Shown: positions 50,602 to 61,969 of the stretch, one piece after another
Layout of the letters: every line of letters begins with the position of its first letter
How positions within the stretch are numbered: the stretch's first letter is position 1
Assembly: GCF_024323335.1 (NCBI RefSeq)
Contig: NC_066581.1
Span: 344,164,399-344,228,398, forward strand
Length of the DNA stretch: 64,000 nt
Direction: 5' to 3'
DNA from: Lathyrus oleraceus
Taxonomy: Eukaryota; Streptophyta; Magnoliopsida; Fabales; Fabaceae
Made by a program: the position numbers and the translations under genes
The notes under the pieces: model-generated
Database searches by the model: none
What the model saw: the letters and a program-made list of their open reading frames with translations, nothing else
Told to the model about the DNA's origin: nothing

Positions 50602-53223
50602 GCAAAAAATAGGGATTTGGCAAGTAACTGCATCTTGACAAGATTTTGCCTTGTTCTACAACTGTCATCTGTCAGAGATTCTCGCTCAACCATCATCAAC
50701 TGAAACTTCAAATACATTGGATTCAGAATTGGTGGAGAATGGTCATTATGTTCAATGTAGCCATTTTCCAATATATATCACCAATTTCAATTTTGAAAAG
50801 ATCTATGGAGTCTTGCCATTTGCAGACTACCATTCCATCAAATAAATTTGAGCCTTTATCCATTTATTTGCATTCTTATTTGTTTCTATTCAACAAACAT
50901 TTTGCATGTTTTAATTGAAAAAATATCATTGTTTTATTCAAAATCTTTCATAATTTGTTTTTAAACAAAGTGAACATTCAGAAAGATGAGGGGATACCGA
51001 GGATGTCTTCAGTGCTCTCCCAAGGATGGTAAGATTCTTGACAGGGTAAGACATGTGTTCGTTCCTGGCATGCTTGTGTCCTCTTCCTCCGGTGCCTTTT
51101 GTGGTTTCTCCCCCCTAGAGGAGGGTCGGTAAGGATTATTCATCCCTCTTTCCTTCAGCAGAGTAGTATTTCTTCCTCCTCAGCAGATGTGATCTCATTA
51201 TTTGGGACAATATTTGATAACCCTTGGAAACTTCTGATTTGGTGGTTGTTCCCCACGGAGTTCCCTGATCCCCTCTGATAATTTCCCCAGTAGAGTGCTT
51301 CCATGGCGGATTTCATGTGTATGATGAGCTTTGCCCCTAGTTGGAATGTTTTGCTCATTCCCCTGGGGTGATCCCTGTGGTCCTGGCTCTCTCTCTTGAG
51401 ATGTAGTACCGAATGTTTGTACTTGTTCGTTGGACCTGTTTGTGTTAGAAATGCCTGTTTGTCAGCATTCATCATACATAAACCATGCATATGTGCATAT
51501 TGATAATATTCATGATGTATTATTTGCCATATATCTTTGTTTGTCATCTCTTGTTTGAGGGTATTATGTTTCCCCAAGCAGATGTTGGTAATTGATCTCT
51601 CCATATAGAGTCAGCCCCATAAGCAGAAAATGTCGTCTTTCCTTCCATATTCCCCACCGAGCTATATCCTCGTGGATGATGGTTGTTTATGTTCCCTCCC
51701 AACACATATATTGGGATGGAGTTCCCCATTGAGTTATATCCTCATGGGGACAAGCTTTGTTTCGTCATGCCTATCTAGTTTGACCCTAGACTGGCCTCTT
51801 ATGACTGTTCCTTGCACTCCTCTATAGTGTAAATGAACAATTGCTCAGTAACCAGTAATCGTTCATCTCATCCCTGGCGGAGTCTGTGGTTTTCTACCTT
51901 CATACCGATAGTTGTAAACCCTATTTTATCCCCTTGCAGAGTTAACCTTTTGCTCATCCTAACCGATGACGGTTACTTTTCCGTGGTTTTCTACCCAGTA
52001 TCCGGTAGATGTAATCCCCTCCTTGACGGTTATCTTCATCCAATATTCGGTGTTGATATTCCTTCATCTTTTGGGTAATTGCTCTGATCAAGCAATTTAT
52101 CCCCAGCAAGTCATCTCTCGTCTACCCTTTGTTGTGGGTGACAATTGTTTCTCCCCTGGATTGGTCATCATTATGTACCTAGTTTCGGTATCCCGATGTC
52201 CTTTCTTTTCGGTCGATTTATCCTTTATTAACCCAGTAACCGATTATGGATAATCTTCCATGCGAGTGTGTTATCTACGTTTTGACGGTAATAGATAATA
52301 CATCTCATGCATTCTTCGGTCGAAGTCTTTTGTCCTTCCCCAGTCAAGTAAGACTCGTATCCCCATTTGCGGAATCGAATGTCCATCCTATAATCAAGTC
52401 TACTTTTTAGCCCTCTTTCGGATGATGAGTGTCTTGGGAATATTCCTCAATTCACGCCTTGGTTGGTCACCTATTATATGCCCAGTAGCCGGTATCCCTG
52501 GTGTTTCCTTCCTCCCTACTCCCTATTATGACTTTTGTCCCTTGTGGAGTCAGTTTTCTTGAGTCGAAGTATACCTTTTTTTTTAGGTCTTCCTCAGATG
52601 ATTTCGGATGTTTGATATCTCTCACCCTTATACCGGTATTAGATATTCATTCTTCCCGAGCATATTGTATTTGTCACCCTTATACCGGTGTTCAGATCAC
52701 ATGTCTCTTTGAGCTTATTACCTAGTAATCGGTAATACCTCATCCTGTTGATTCCCCAGAGGAGTTTTTGTTCGGGTTTTTCCCCCAGCGAGGTCCCTTA
52801 GTGGATTCTCCCAGCCTGAGTCTGGATTTTTATCTGAAGCATCCGTTATGAATAACTTCTGTTGTATTGGCATATTCCCCAATACATGCGCCTTTGAGTC
52901 AGCTCGGGTCTTTCCATTGATTTCTGCCCCCCAAGCTTTGAGTCGTGCCCTGCTCACGCATTTTGCTCCCTTTCTTATCCCTATGAGAGTCCCCAGAGTC
53001 TCTGTCCCATTTGTGAGCATGTTGCTCAAATGGATTATCGGTTATTCATGTCCCTTTTCTTTCTTTGTGGACGCATATCCACAAAATATTACCATTTGCA
53101 TACATACATTCGCATCATGAGGTCTCTTAGGGACCAAAATTCGTCTCTTTGTTATTATTTAAGACCATTCTACCTCGTCGAGGCGAAGATTTTAACCTTC
53201 ACTTCTCCGGCTAGAATGACCTT
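50602..53223 (+). other. Ogre unit 2 3' untranslated region
   Basis: Non-coding on the plus strand. It is composed of degenerate modules of roughly 60-90 bp that repeat words such as CCCCAxxGGAGTT and CCAGTAACCGGTA. A 149-codon antisense frame lies at 51155-51604. Tat-clade 3' UTRs are known to be hypervariable and to seed satellite repeats. Confidence 0.7.
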
Positions 53224-53236
53224 AAATAGGGGCATC
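53224..53236 (+). promoter_or_regulatory. Polypurine tract, unit 2
   Basis: AAATAGGGGCATC directly before the TG of LTR3, as before LTR2. Confidence 0.7.
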
Positions 53237-56200
53237 TGTAAGACCCCAATTTTGACCCTAAGATCCCTCATGGCATCATAACATTTCATTTGCATAGCCT
53301 CAAGGATCATAAGCATTTGGGTTCCCTTTGCCTGTGGGTGGGACTTCTTGTGAGTGGTTTGAGATCACCAGGCATGCTTGAATTATATATAATTGCTTTT
53401 CTCATTTTATTTACTAACCAAAAGCATAAAAATATGTCACTAACATCTTTTGTTTGTAGCTTGAGCAATCACAAGATTTAAAAGCTTCTAGGTAATCCTT
53501 TGTGCCATGGTATGGCCAAAAGAAGATGAAGGCAAGCATGGCAATGGTTCCCCAAAGCTCTCATCCATCATATATGCCTCCCTAGTATCTCAATTCATCA
53601 TGTTTGATCAAAGCAAGTCAAAGGGTTTGAGGTTTGTTCCTCAAAGAAACCCTAATTCATCTGATCACCCACAATGCCTTGCTAATGAAGCAAACTCAGC
53701 CCATGGTCAAATACAATCAAGGTAAGTTCTTTAATTCATCATTTAATGCATATTTGAGCTTATTTGAGTGTCCTCAATCATCAATTCATCAAGATATGAG
53801 TTGTGGACTTGAGAAGTTGATCAGTCAATTCATCTGACTATTTTTGAAATGCACTAAGACCTAACGTCTTATGTGTTGGTCAAATGGAGATGATCCAAAA
53901 AGCAAAAATGTTCTTAAGGACAATATAAAAAACTTTCATGTTCATCAAAAATTGATTTGAATCTTGGAAGATCATCATTCATCTCAAGACATTATAGGTC
54001 ATTTTGACTAAAACCCTAATTTGGGGTCAACTTCCCAAGAACATAACTCATTCATTTTTTATGATTTTGAGGTGGGATCAAATGCATTGGAAATATCAAG
54101 ATGTCTACTTCAAATGTTATGTTGAACAAAATTTCAAAATCTCAAAAGAAATACATGTGATAATGCAAAACATTATAGGTCACTTTGGACCAAATGCATT
54201 GAAAGGCAAAAAAGTCCAACTTCAAGTGCCCATAACTTCTTCATCAAAAATCCAAATGATTCAAAATTTAAGTCCATTTTTATTTGCTTAAAAAGATATA
54301 CAACTTTGATGTTGGAGGTGTTTTCATTTGAGGCATGCATCATCAAAACAGAAGGGCTTGAAGTTGGTCCAATTTGGCAAAATTCTCAAAGGCATGTTTT
54401 GCACTATGAACTTCATGGCCTGTTTTCATAAATTTCCACACTTCAAATGAGTTTTTTCTCAACATAACATTTGTTCCTTATGTCAAGACCTTTCCAACCA
54501 TTACCCACATGCTTATGTTTGGATTTTCTAATTGGCATTTTCGAAGAGCTGAAGTTTTAGGCACAATTATGGAATTCATGTTGAAGCTTCATGCACAAGC
54601 AAATACCATTCAAAATGCACGTCCATTTCACTTCAGAAAGAGCTCAGCTTGCATTTTCACTTGATCTCGGGCCTCACATGCGCCTGTACAGGCCCATGCA
54701 TGGAGGACCCAACTTCATGCACACGGGTTTGATCACCCTTGCCTGGTCTTTCCATCTATAAATAGCAGCACCATTTCATCCAATTGGAACCCCTGAATCA
54801 ATCTGAAATGCTGCAGAAATCATTCCAAACCATACTATAAAGGAATTTTGCTTTTTCACTTGAAATTTTCAGATCCAATTCTCAACTTCCTTGGTTGATT
54901 ATTGGACTCTAATTCCTTAGTCTTGCCTCATTTCCATCTCCAGAACAAACTGCAAGCAAGTGTGTTGAAAGATCATGCTCCACAGATCTGTATTTAGAAG
55001 GTTGATGTTCAAACTTATTTGCTTCGAAACTCTTCATTTATAGCTTGTTTCTTGTGTCAATTTGCTTGGCTGAAGTCCTCTTAACGAAGGCAACTTGTTG
55101 ATGCTTTTAATTTTACAAATCCATGAAGTTTCAGTTGAACACCACATTTTTCAACTTCTGATTTCTCTTACCATGGAGATCTAGAATGAAAATGGATGGT
55201 ACAGGGGTGATGTACATCACCCCAGCTTTCCAAATATATGAGGATCGCTCGTTTCCATTAAGTTTTTAAAACCTGCAACTCTGGCCGGAATCTCCATGCT
55301 CACCGGAGAAGACGGTGGTGTACACCACCGTCCGTTTGCCAGTTTGAATCCCAGTCGTTGATGATGATTTCCAGATTGAATCATGGCTCTTGGATCTTAT
55401 GACTTTTTTTTTAATTCCACATGTTACTCAGTTGACTAAGGCCTACCATGAGCGCGCGCATGTGGAGCATCTGATCAGCCACGTCAATTAATGAGGCTTG
55501 ATCAGACGCCTCTCCTTTTTTCTGATTTTCTTAATTTCCATTTTATTTCTTTTATTTCATTTAACTTCAAAAAATCATAACTCTTTCATTTTAATTCCAA
55601 AAAATATAAGACCAATTGCATTATTTCTCTTTTTAATTCTAGTTTCTAAAAATGATTTTTAATATTTTTTATTTTATCATTTGATATTTTTTGTGAATTT
55701 TCTCTTTTCTGGTCATTTTTAATTCATTTTAAATAGTTTTTGATATTCAAAAAATACAAAAATATTTGCTTAACCTATTTGAATGATGATGGATCTATGA
55801 AAAATATTCTCATCAATTTTTTAATTGATTTGAGATTTATTTGAGATTTTAGTTCAAATAGGTTATTTTTATTCATTTTTAATTGAATAAAAATAGTTTC
55901 TGACTTTTAAAAATGCTGAAATTTTTTGTCAAACTTTGTTTGACCTTGTTGAACTTGGGATAAATCACTTGGACTTTCCAAAGTTGATTTGAAGTGATTT
56001 TGAAGTTTGACCTTTCTTTATTATTTTAATTCAAGTTTATTTTGAACATTTAAAAATGCCAAAAATATTTTGTTCATTTCTTGACTTCCAATCTTCATCT
56101 CACTTCTGTTTTTGATTGTTTGACCATGATCCTCAATGTCATTGGCCAACACATGTTGAATGGTAAATTCCATTTCATTTAATGCACTTATTTCTTTTCA

Positions 56201-58152
56201 TTATCCATCTTCTTCTTCTTCTTCTTTTCCTTTTGATCAATGAGTTAAAGGTTGATAAGTTAGCATTGATTAGGGAGGCTTAATCTTCCTTGATTCAAAT
56301 CTAATTCATCTTGATCAAATGATCAAGTAAATGGCTTTGCATTAAGGATGGGTTGCTTCCTAAATCATGCAAAGGACTTAAGCCAATACAAGATCAATTC
56401 TCTTTTTCTTTTGGCATGGCAAGTTGTTGGAACTTGGTTCACTAATCAAGACTTCTAACTTGTGTTGTTGCCTACATTATTATTGATCGGCCTCAGATAG
56501 TTGTGACTTCTACATAAGTCCAATTACGATTGCTTAACATAACGCTAAATTTTCCTTATGGCACACTAACTACTAACACTAACCATTAACCCTTAACATT
56601 TACTTTTTGCACTTTACTTTTATGCAATTTACTATTCTTGTACATATTATTCATTTGCTTTTTTCCTTTGCTCATTGGAGCACATGTTTATGTTAATGCA
56701 ATTTGCCTTTTGCTCACTTGAGCACATAATTGGGTATATACTATTATGCTTGTGTGGTCTTTTGATTGTTGTTGACCAAATACAAAGAAGTGGACAAAAA
56801 TGGACTTAGACTTTAGGACTTTCCCTATGCTAATTTGGAGTCAAAGAGCAACTAGGCCTCATGCCTTTAGAATGCTTAAAATGTCAAAGAGCAACTAGGC
56901 CTCATGCCTTTAGAATGCTTAAAGCTTGAAGATGACCTTGAAAGGACCAACTTTTAAACTCTTCTTGTCCATTCCTTGTTTGTTTTGCTAGAATCTTTTG
57001 ATGTGTGTGTTCTTGTGCTAGGGATTCCAACTTGATCCAAATTGAGGAACCATTGCCATGAGCTTCTAAGAGAGAGGGATCCAAGATATATTAAGGAGCT
57101 TCCTAAGAGTTCATTTGATTGTTGATTGCTTGAGTTTATGCTTATGTGATGGCTTATTCCAAAGGATGGGAGCTACTTGGATCATCAATATGATCTCAAG
57201 AGAGGAACTCCATTTGTGGTTTTGCTTCTTATCCCTTATCTCTTGCATGTTTAGGACTTTAGCCATTCTTCTTCTCCCCTCCACTCTAACCCAAGCCAAA
57301 ACTTTTGTGCAAACATTTAACACTTGTTTTCAACATTAGAAACCTAAGCCGTATGCTTTTGACTTTCAAACTTTCTTTTCATAACACTTATTTTGAATTG
57401 AACTTCTAAGTCAACTTTGACCATTTTGTAAATACTTTTCATTGGTAAATATAACCCATTTAAAATACTTTTTGTGGTTTCAATGGCCACCTTCTTAATC
57501 AATGTTTTCATAACCTTTAGCTATTAGGTTTGAGTTATCTTTGAGGTAGATGTAATGCTCACCTATATCCTTAGTGATGGACAATGAGTCTTCCATGCTT
57601 ATTATAGGGTTAACCCCTCACTAGCATGTTGAAGTTATCCTCACATGGTGGATTTGTGGTTTTAGGTTGAGTTTTCTCCCTTGGATAACAAAAGACCTTA
57701 AGGCTTTTAGACCAATCAATTTACCAACTCATTTTGAGATTTTTACCCCGAACTACGAGGTTTTGATCCTAATCTTTTAAAGATGGTACGTAGGCAATGG
57801 GTTTATCCATCCAAACACAAATGTAAATAAACTTGTACGTTCTTTTCTCATCTCTTCAATCATGTTTGCACAAATAAATTTTCACAAAAATACCAACCTT
57901 ACAACCAATGTGAAAAGGGCTCCCTAGGAGTACCTAGGATGTTTTGGGTGCTTAAAACCTTCTCATTGCATAACCAACCCCCTTACCCAGATCTCTGACT
58001 TTTTTACTAGTTTTTTATTTGATAAAACTTTTAGATTTTTGTTCTCTTTCTAACCATTCCTTTGGATAAATAGAAGTGCGGTGGCGACTCGACTTGTATG
58101 GTTTACCTTGGATTTAGTCAATATCTCTAATGGTAACGAATACCCCGCTACA
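53237..58152 (+). repeat. Ogre LTR3 (4,916 bp)
   Basis: TGTAAGACCCC to CCGCTACA, followed by the target duplication AGGGG. TATA box at 54757-54764. The stem-loop at 55467-55509 has a single mismatch (GCATCTGATCA against TGATCAGACGC). It is about 77 bp longer than LTR2; one visible cause is the segment near 53890-53990, which is reduced in LTR2. Confidence 0.93.
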
Positions 58153-58172
58153 AGGGGTAATGTAGAAGAATG

Positions 58173-58626
58173 TGTAGAATCAAGCGCTTATCACTGCGTA
58201 AAAAGCAATTGCTGTTAGTGAGGGTGCAACTTTATTTCCTTATAGTATGAGCCCTCAGGGGCTGCACCTAAAGCGAGGTTTGTAAGCTCCCTCTAAGCGC
58301 CATAGGTTGGGATGTTAAGCCCATTCGAATCCCTAAGGGTGACGCTGGATTTATTTATCCAACAATCTCCCCCCCCCCCTCCCCTCAGTGTCAGCCGGGG
58401 GGATTCGAACCCATGACCAAGCTCTGATACCACTTGTAGGATCAAGCGCTTACCACTGCGCTAAAAGCAATTGCTGTTAGTGAGGGTGCAACTTTATTTC
58501 CTTATAGTATGAGCCCTCAGGGGCTGCACCTAAAGCGAGGTTTGTAAGCTCCCTCTAAGCGCCATGGGTTGGGATGTTAAGCCCATTCGAATCCCTAAGG
58601 GTGACGCTGGATTTATTTATCCAACA
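58173..58626 (-). mobile_element. TRIM element, 454 bp, TSD GAATG
   Basis: Two 192-bp terminal repeats (58173-58364 and 58435-58626) with about five differences by eye surround only 70 bp. On the minus strand the internal part opens with the initiator-tRNA-Met primer site TGGTATCAGAGC (complement at 58421-58432) two nucleotides from the LTR, and closes with a G-rich polypurine tract (C run at 58369-58384). The 5-bp duplication GAATG is at 58168-58172 and 58627-58631. It encodes nothing and must use proteins of another element. It lies inside the Athila 3' ORF. Confidence 0.93.
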
Positions 58627-58890
58627 GAATGAACTCGGAAATTCCAAGATCAGCGCCTCATAAGTTGGTTGCGGGTTGGTGCAAAGCTGCGTCAAACTAG
58701 AGTTGTTCATCATCCATTCTACGCCATCTGAAAGTCCTAGCTCCGTCAGACAATCGTTATCAACATACCTCGTAGCTTGGACTGAACTTTGATAAAACCT
58801 GAGGTAGTTGTCTCTCTGTCGCTCGTCGGCTTCTCCATTTCTGAATACGATATTTGAGAGGTCGGGAGCAGCTCTCTCTTGACGGGCCAT
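58627..58890 (-). pseudogene. Athila-type 3' ORF, upstream part
   Basis: Starts at the ATG at 58890 (MARQERAAPDLS) and has ATHILA ORF-1 family features: RDNYLRFYQS, then YEALILEFPSSF. It is cut first by the TRIM and, 15 nt further on, by the Ogre tandem. Removing both insertions with one copy of each duplication leaves 279 nt, a multiple of three, from the ATG to 28321, where the downstream part continues in the correct frame. The ORF was therefore intact at this point when they arrived. A TATA box and TGACG array lie just upstream. Confidence 0.78.
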
Positions 58891-59075
58891 TTAGTGTGCG
58901 TTTATGAAAATATAGGTTTTGGTGGGAGAGATGGATTTCGTGAGTTATAAGGTACTCACACATTTCTCACTTAAAAGGATGTGAAGAAAGGGTTGATGGA
59001 GAAAAGAGTGGTGTGAGTGGGATGGTTAAGGAAAGTAGGATGATTAGATGAGGAAGAAGAAAGGAAGTGCACCTG

Positions 59076-59083
59076 TTTTTATA
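59076..59083 (-). promoter_or_regulatory. Candidate internal TATA box for the Athila 3' ORF
   Basis: TTTTTATA on plus reads TATAAAAA on the sense strand, about 190 nt before the ATG at 58890 and directly downstream of the TGACG array. The arrangement mirrors the LTR promoter of the same element. Confidence 0.5.
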
Positions 59084-59093
59084 GGCGCGCCCT

Positions 59094-59285
59094 CTGGATC
59101 CGTGACGATCGTCACAGGGTTGTTACGGTCGTCACACATAACGATCTTGCATAACGGTCATCTGCAACGGTCATCTGTGTGTAACGGCCATGTACTTAAT
59201 GTGTGACGGGCGTGGCGTATCCGTGACGGGCGTCACGCCTCTGTGACGGGCGTAACACTGCATGTGTCGCTCGTCACATGCTCAC
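59094..59285 (-). promoter_or_regulatory. TGACG/CGTCA palindrome array
   Basis: About ten degenerate copies of a GTGACGGGCGTCAC-like inverted unit in 190 bp; clear ones are at 59102-59115 and 59223-59236. TGACG is the core recognised by plant TGA-type bZIP factors. The array lies in the gap left by the missing pol, before the 3' ORF. Confidence 0.6.
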
Positions 59286-59289
59286 GCCT

Positions 59290-60322
59290 CTAATAAGATT
59301 GGGTTGATCCTTCTCTAGTGTTCTCTAGAGGTTTTACAATCTTCCTCTAGCATAATGTGATGCATACATATAGAAGGACTTATTCCTTTTTGGTCAGCGA
59401 TGTTGTAGCCTAACGCAGTTGGATATTTTCTAAAGACATCTAGTAACTTTTCAGTCAAAATTTTAATTATCCTCGATTTCCATGGCCACTTATCAATCCA
59501 TCTCTCATATCCGTCACCTTTTCTTCTTTTTCTTTTGTGAGGTAGTTTATCCTTCTGAACTTGTGGTGGTGGTTCTGGCTCTATCCTGAGAGCTACCTTT
59601 TCAGGCTTAGGTTCAACTTTTGCATCCGCCATCTCATAGTATGGTTTTTCCCTTTTAATACTAATGGGTTTCCTAGTTTCATGGTCTTCTAATTTTCTCT
59701 TCTTGTTCAGGGTCTCAAATAAAGGTGCATTGGTGTGGATATTTTCCGATAACTCTTCATATCTTTTGGATTTGGGGTCTACCTTGACTTCCACAGACCT
59801 TTGCGGGAAATGAATTGGTGATTTATAGGGAGGATGAACAACACATAGTTCTTCCTTCTCTACCTCTTTGACAACCTCCCTCTTGGGTGGTGCCAGTTGT
59901 TCTTTCTCAATCTCTACTCTTTTCTCACCTGAACCCTCCTCATTATCACTCTCCTTAGGATTTTCGGTAAATTTTTCACTGGTGATTATTACAACATCCG
60001 CATGTTTCTCTGGGAATGGTCCTAGATATGTCTGCGCAAGCATGGAGATTTGAGTCTCAAATGCCTCATTGCGAGTGACAAGGGACTCGACCACAGTGTT
60101 CAGTTGCGTAAGGGTTTCATTGGTATAGAGACTTTGTTTTCTAAATTCTTCATTATGAAGAGTTTGTGTAGCCACAAAGTGTTCCATCATAGATTCTATT
60201 CTAGAGTGAGTTTGCGTCTCAATGAAATCCTCCATTAATATTTTCAGGTTGGATTTATAAGAATCTTGCGATTCCTCAAAATACTGGGAGTGATAATCGT
60301 AGAGAAAGTTTGGGTGATACAT
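59290..60322 (-). pseudogene. Athila gag-like ORF fused to the start of the RT region
   Basis: The ATG at 60322 (MYHPNFLYDYHSQYF) opens a frame of 335 codons to the TAG at 59315-59317; the extra N-terminal codons further upstream belong to the inserted copia LTR. The middle resembles the gag C-terminal part (NEAFETQISMLAQ) and is rich in K and E. The last ~20 codons (GISPSICMHHIMLEEDCK) resemble the sequence just before RT in Athila pol, so protease is missing between them. After the stop the same frame continues with RRINP, then homology ends near 59290: the rest of pol has been deleted. Confidence 0.65.
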
Positions 60323-60325
60323 AGT

Positions 60326-61874
60326 TGTTGATATTTGTAAATATAGTATTAAGAATATTTGTATACGGAATAGTCCCACATCGACTATATCATGTAATTA
60401 GTTATAATCTCTCTATATATAATAAATTCTCCGTAGTGCTTTTCAAAAAACACGGTTTATTCAAATGTCTCTTAGTCTCGTATTTCAACATGGTATCAGA
60501 GTCTCCTCTAAGATCCGATGGGCCACCTACTATGACTTCCGGGACAGGTATGACTTCAGGGACAGGGACGAAGCTCGTTTATTGACTCGATTGGGAAACT
60601 GACCACGAGTGTGTTTCCCTAGCTGACACGACTCACAATGTAAATTAGATACCTTCGATAAATTTGGCACCAACTTATGTAGTGAAGCTGATCATTCTGT
60701 TTTTTATCGCCACTCAGCCCAAGGGTGTATTTATCTTATTGTGTATGTAGATGATATTGTCATAACTGGTAGTGATCAGCAGGATATGTTCCAGTTAAAG
60801 CAACATCTCTCAAATCAATTTCAGACAAAAGATCTTGGTAAACTTCGCTATTTCTTGGGTATTGAGGTAGCTCAATCTAAAGATGGTTTGGTGATTTCTC
60901 AGCGGAAATATGCTATGGATATTTTGGAAGAAACATGTTTGTTGAATGCTAAACCAGCTGATACTCCTATGGATCCAAGTGTCAAACTACTACCCAATCA
61001 GGGGGAGCCTTTATCTGACTCAGGAAGGTATAGAAGATTGGTTGGAAAGTTGAATTATCTCACAATCACTCGTCCAGACATTTCTTTTGCAGTTAGTGTC
61101 GTAAGTCAGTTCTTAAACTCCCCTTGTCAGGAACACATGGATGTTGTTATCCGGATTCTGAGATACATCAAATGTGCTCCAGGAAAAGGTCTAGTGTATG
61201 AAAATAAAGGACATACTCAGATAGTTGGATACTCCGATGCTGATTGGGCAGGGTCACCCATTGATAGACGATCCACCTCTGGGTATTGTGTACTTGTTGG
61301 AGGAAACCTTATATCCTGGAAAATTAAGAAACAAAACGTAGTTGCAAGATCAATCGCCAAGGCAGAGTATAGGGCCATGGCCATGGCAACATGTGAACTT
61401 ATTTGGTTAAAACAATTGCTCAAGGAACTTCAAATTGAAGAAGCACGACCAATGACACTTATTTGTGATAATCAAGCCGCATTGCACATTGCTTCAAATC
61501 CAGTCTTCCATGAGAGGACCAAACATATTGAGATAGACTGTCACTTTATCAGAGAGAAAATTGAATCAGGTGACATCGTCACAAACTTTGACAACTCTAA
61601 TGATCAATTGGTAGACGTGTTTACAAAATCTCTGCGAAGTCCCAGAACTAATTATATATGTAACAAGCTTGGTGCATTTGACTTATATGCTCAAGCTTGA
61701 GGGGGAGTGTTGATATTTGTAAATATAGTATTAAGAATATTTGTATATCGAATAGTCCCACATCGACTATATCATGTAATTAGTTATAATCTCTCTATAT
61801 ATAATAAAGTCTTCGTAGTGCTTTTCAAAACACACGGTTTATTCAAATGTCTCTTAGTCTCTTGTATTTCAACA
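60326..61874 (+). mobile_element. Internally deleted copia element, 1.55 kb, TSD ATAGT
   Basis: LTRs of 165 bp (60326-60490) and 167 bp (61708-61874) differ by about five substitutions and a 2-nt indel. The primer site TGGTATCAGAG starts at 60491, and the polypurine tract GAGGGGGAG ends at 61706. Target duplication ATAGT is at 60321-60325 and 61875-61879. Gag, protease, integrase and most of RT are missing; only the RT end and RNase H remain. It inserted three nucleotides upstream of the Athila gag start codon. Confidence 0.93.
60639..61700 (+). pseudogene. Copia RT C-terminus and RNase H (open frame)
   Basis: An open frame of about 350 codons without an obvious start; ATGs at 60741 and later are internal to the domain. 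It has the RT box YVDDIVITG, the LGKLRYFLGIEVA and SGRYRRLVGKLNYLTITRPDI segments, and RNase H with DADWAGSPIDRRSTSGY and CDNQAALHIA, ending in a normal copia C-terminus. The usual SSAEAEY motif reads SIAKAEY, so the first Glu, probably catalytic, is Lys. Lacking the RT N-terminal two-thirds, it cannot be an active reverse transcriptase. Confidence 0.85.
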
Positions 61875-61945
61875 ATAGTAATAGAGAAAAGAGTGTCTTA
61901 GTCTATACTGGGCAACGAAAGAATCGCACTATTTGAATAAATCAG

Positions 61946-61963
61946 TCCCCGGCAACGGCGCCA
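61946..61963 (-). promoter_or_regulatory. Athila primer-binding site, tRNA-Asp type
   Basis: The minus strand reads TGGCGCCGTTGCCGGGGA, six nucleotides from the LTR, the site used by Athila-type elements. Once the copia insertion is discounted, the leader to the gag ATG is only about 70 nt, unusually short. Confidence 0.88.
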
Positions 61964-61969
61964 AAAACA

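Larger units (their letters stand above)
28327..58152 (+). mobile_element. Three-LTR tandem Ogre element, 29.8 kb, TSD AGGGG
   Basis: LTR1 (28327-31913, truncated), partial internal region 1 (31914-35881), LTR2 (35882-40720), full internal region 2 (40721-53236), LTR3 (53237-58152). The outer 5 bp match exactly: AGGGG at 28322-28326 and 58153-58157. The block therefore descends from one insertion that became a tandem, most simply by unequal recombination between LTRs, followed by deletions in unit 1. LTR2 has a polypurine tract on its left and a primer site on its right, so it serves as 3' LTR of unit 1 and 5' LTR of unit 2. The family is Ogre (Ty3/gypsy, Tat clade). Confidence 0.93.

Noticed and set aside
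58401..58411. tRNA gene suggested by GGTTCGAATCC
   Set aside because: No acceptor stem or A box in the right place; it lies in the internal part of the TRIM.
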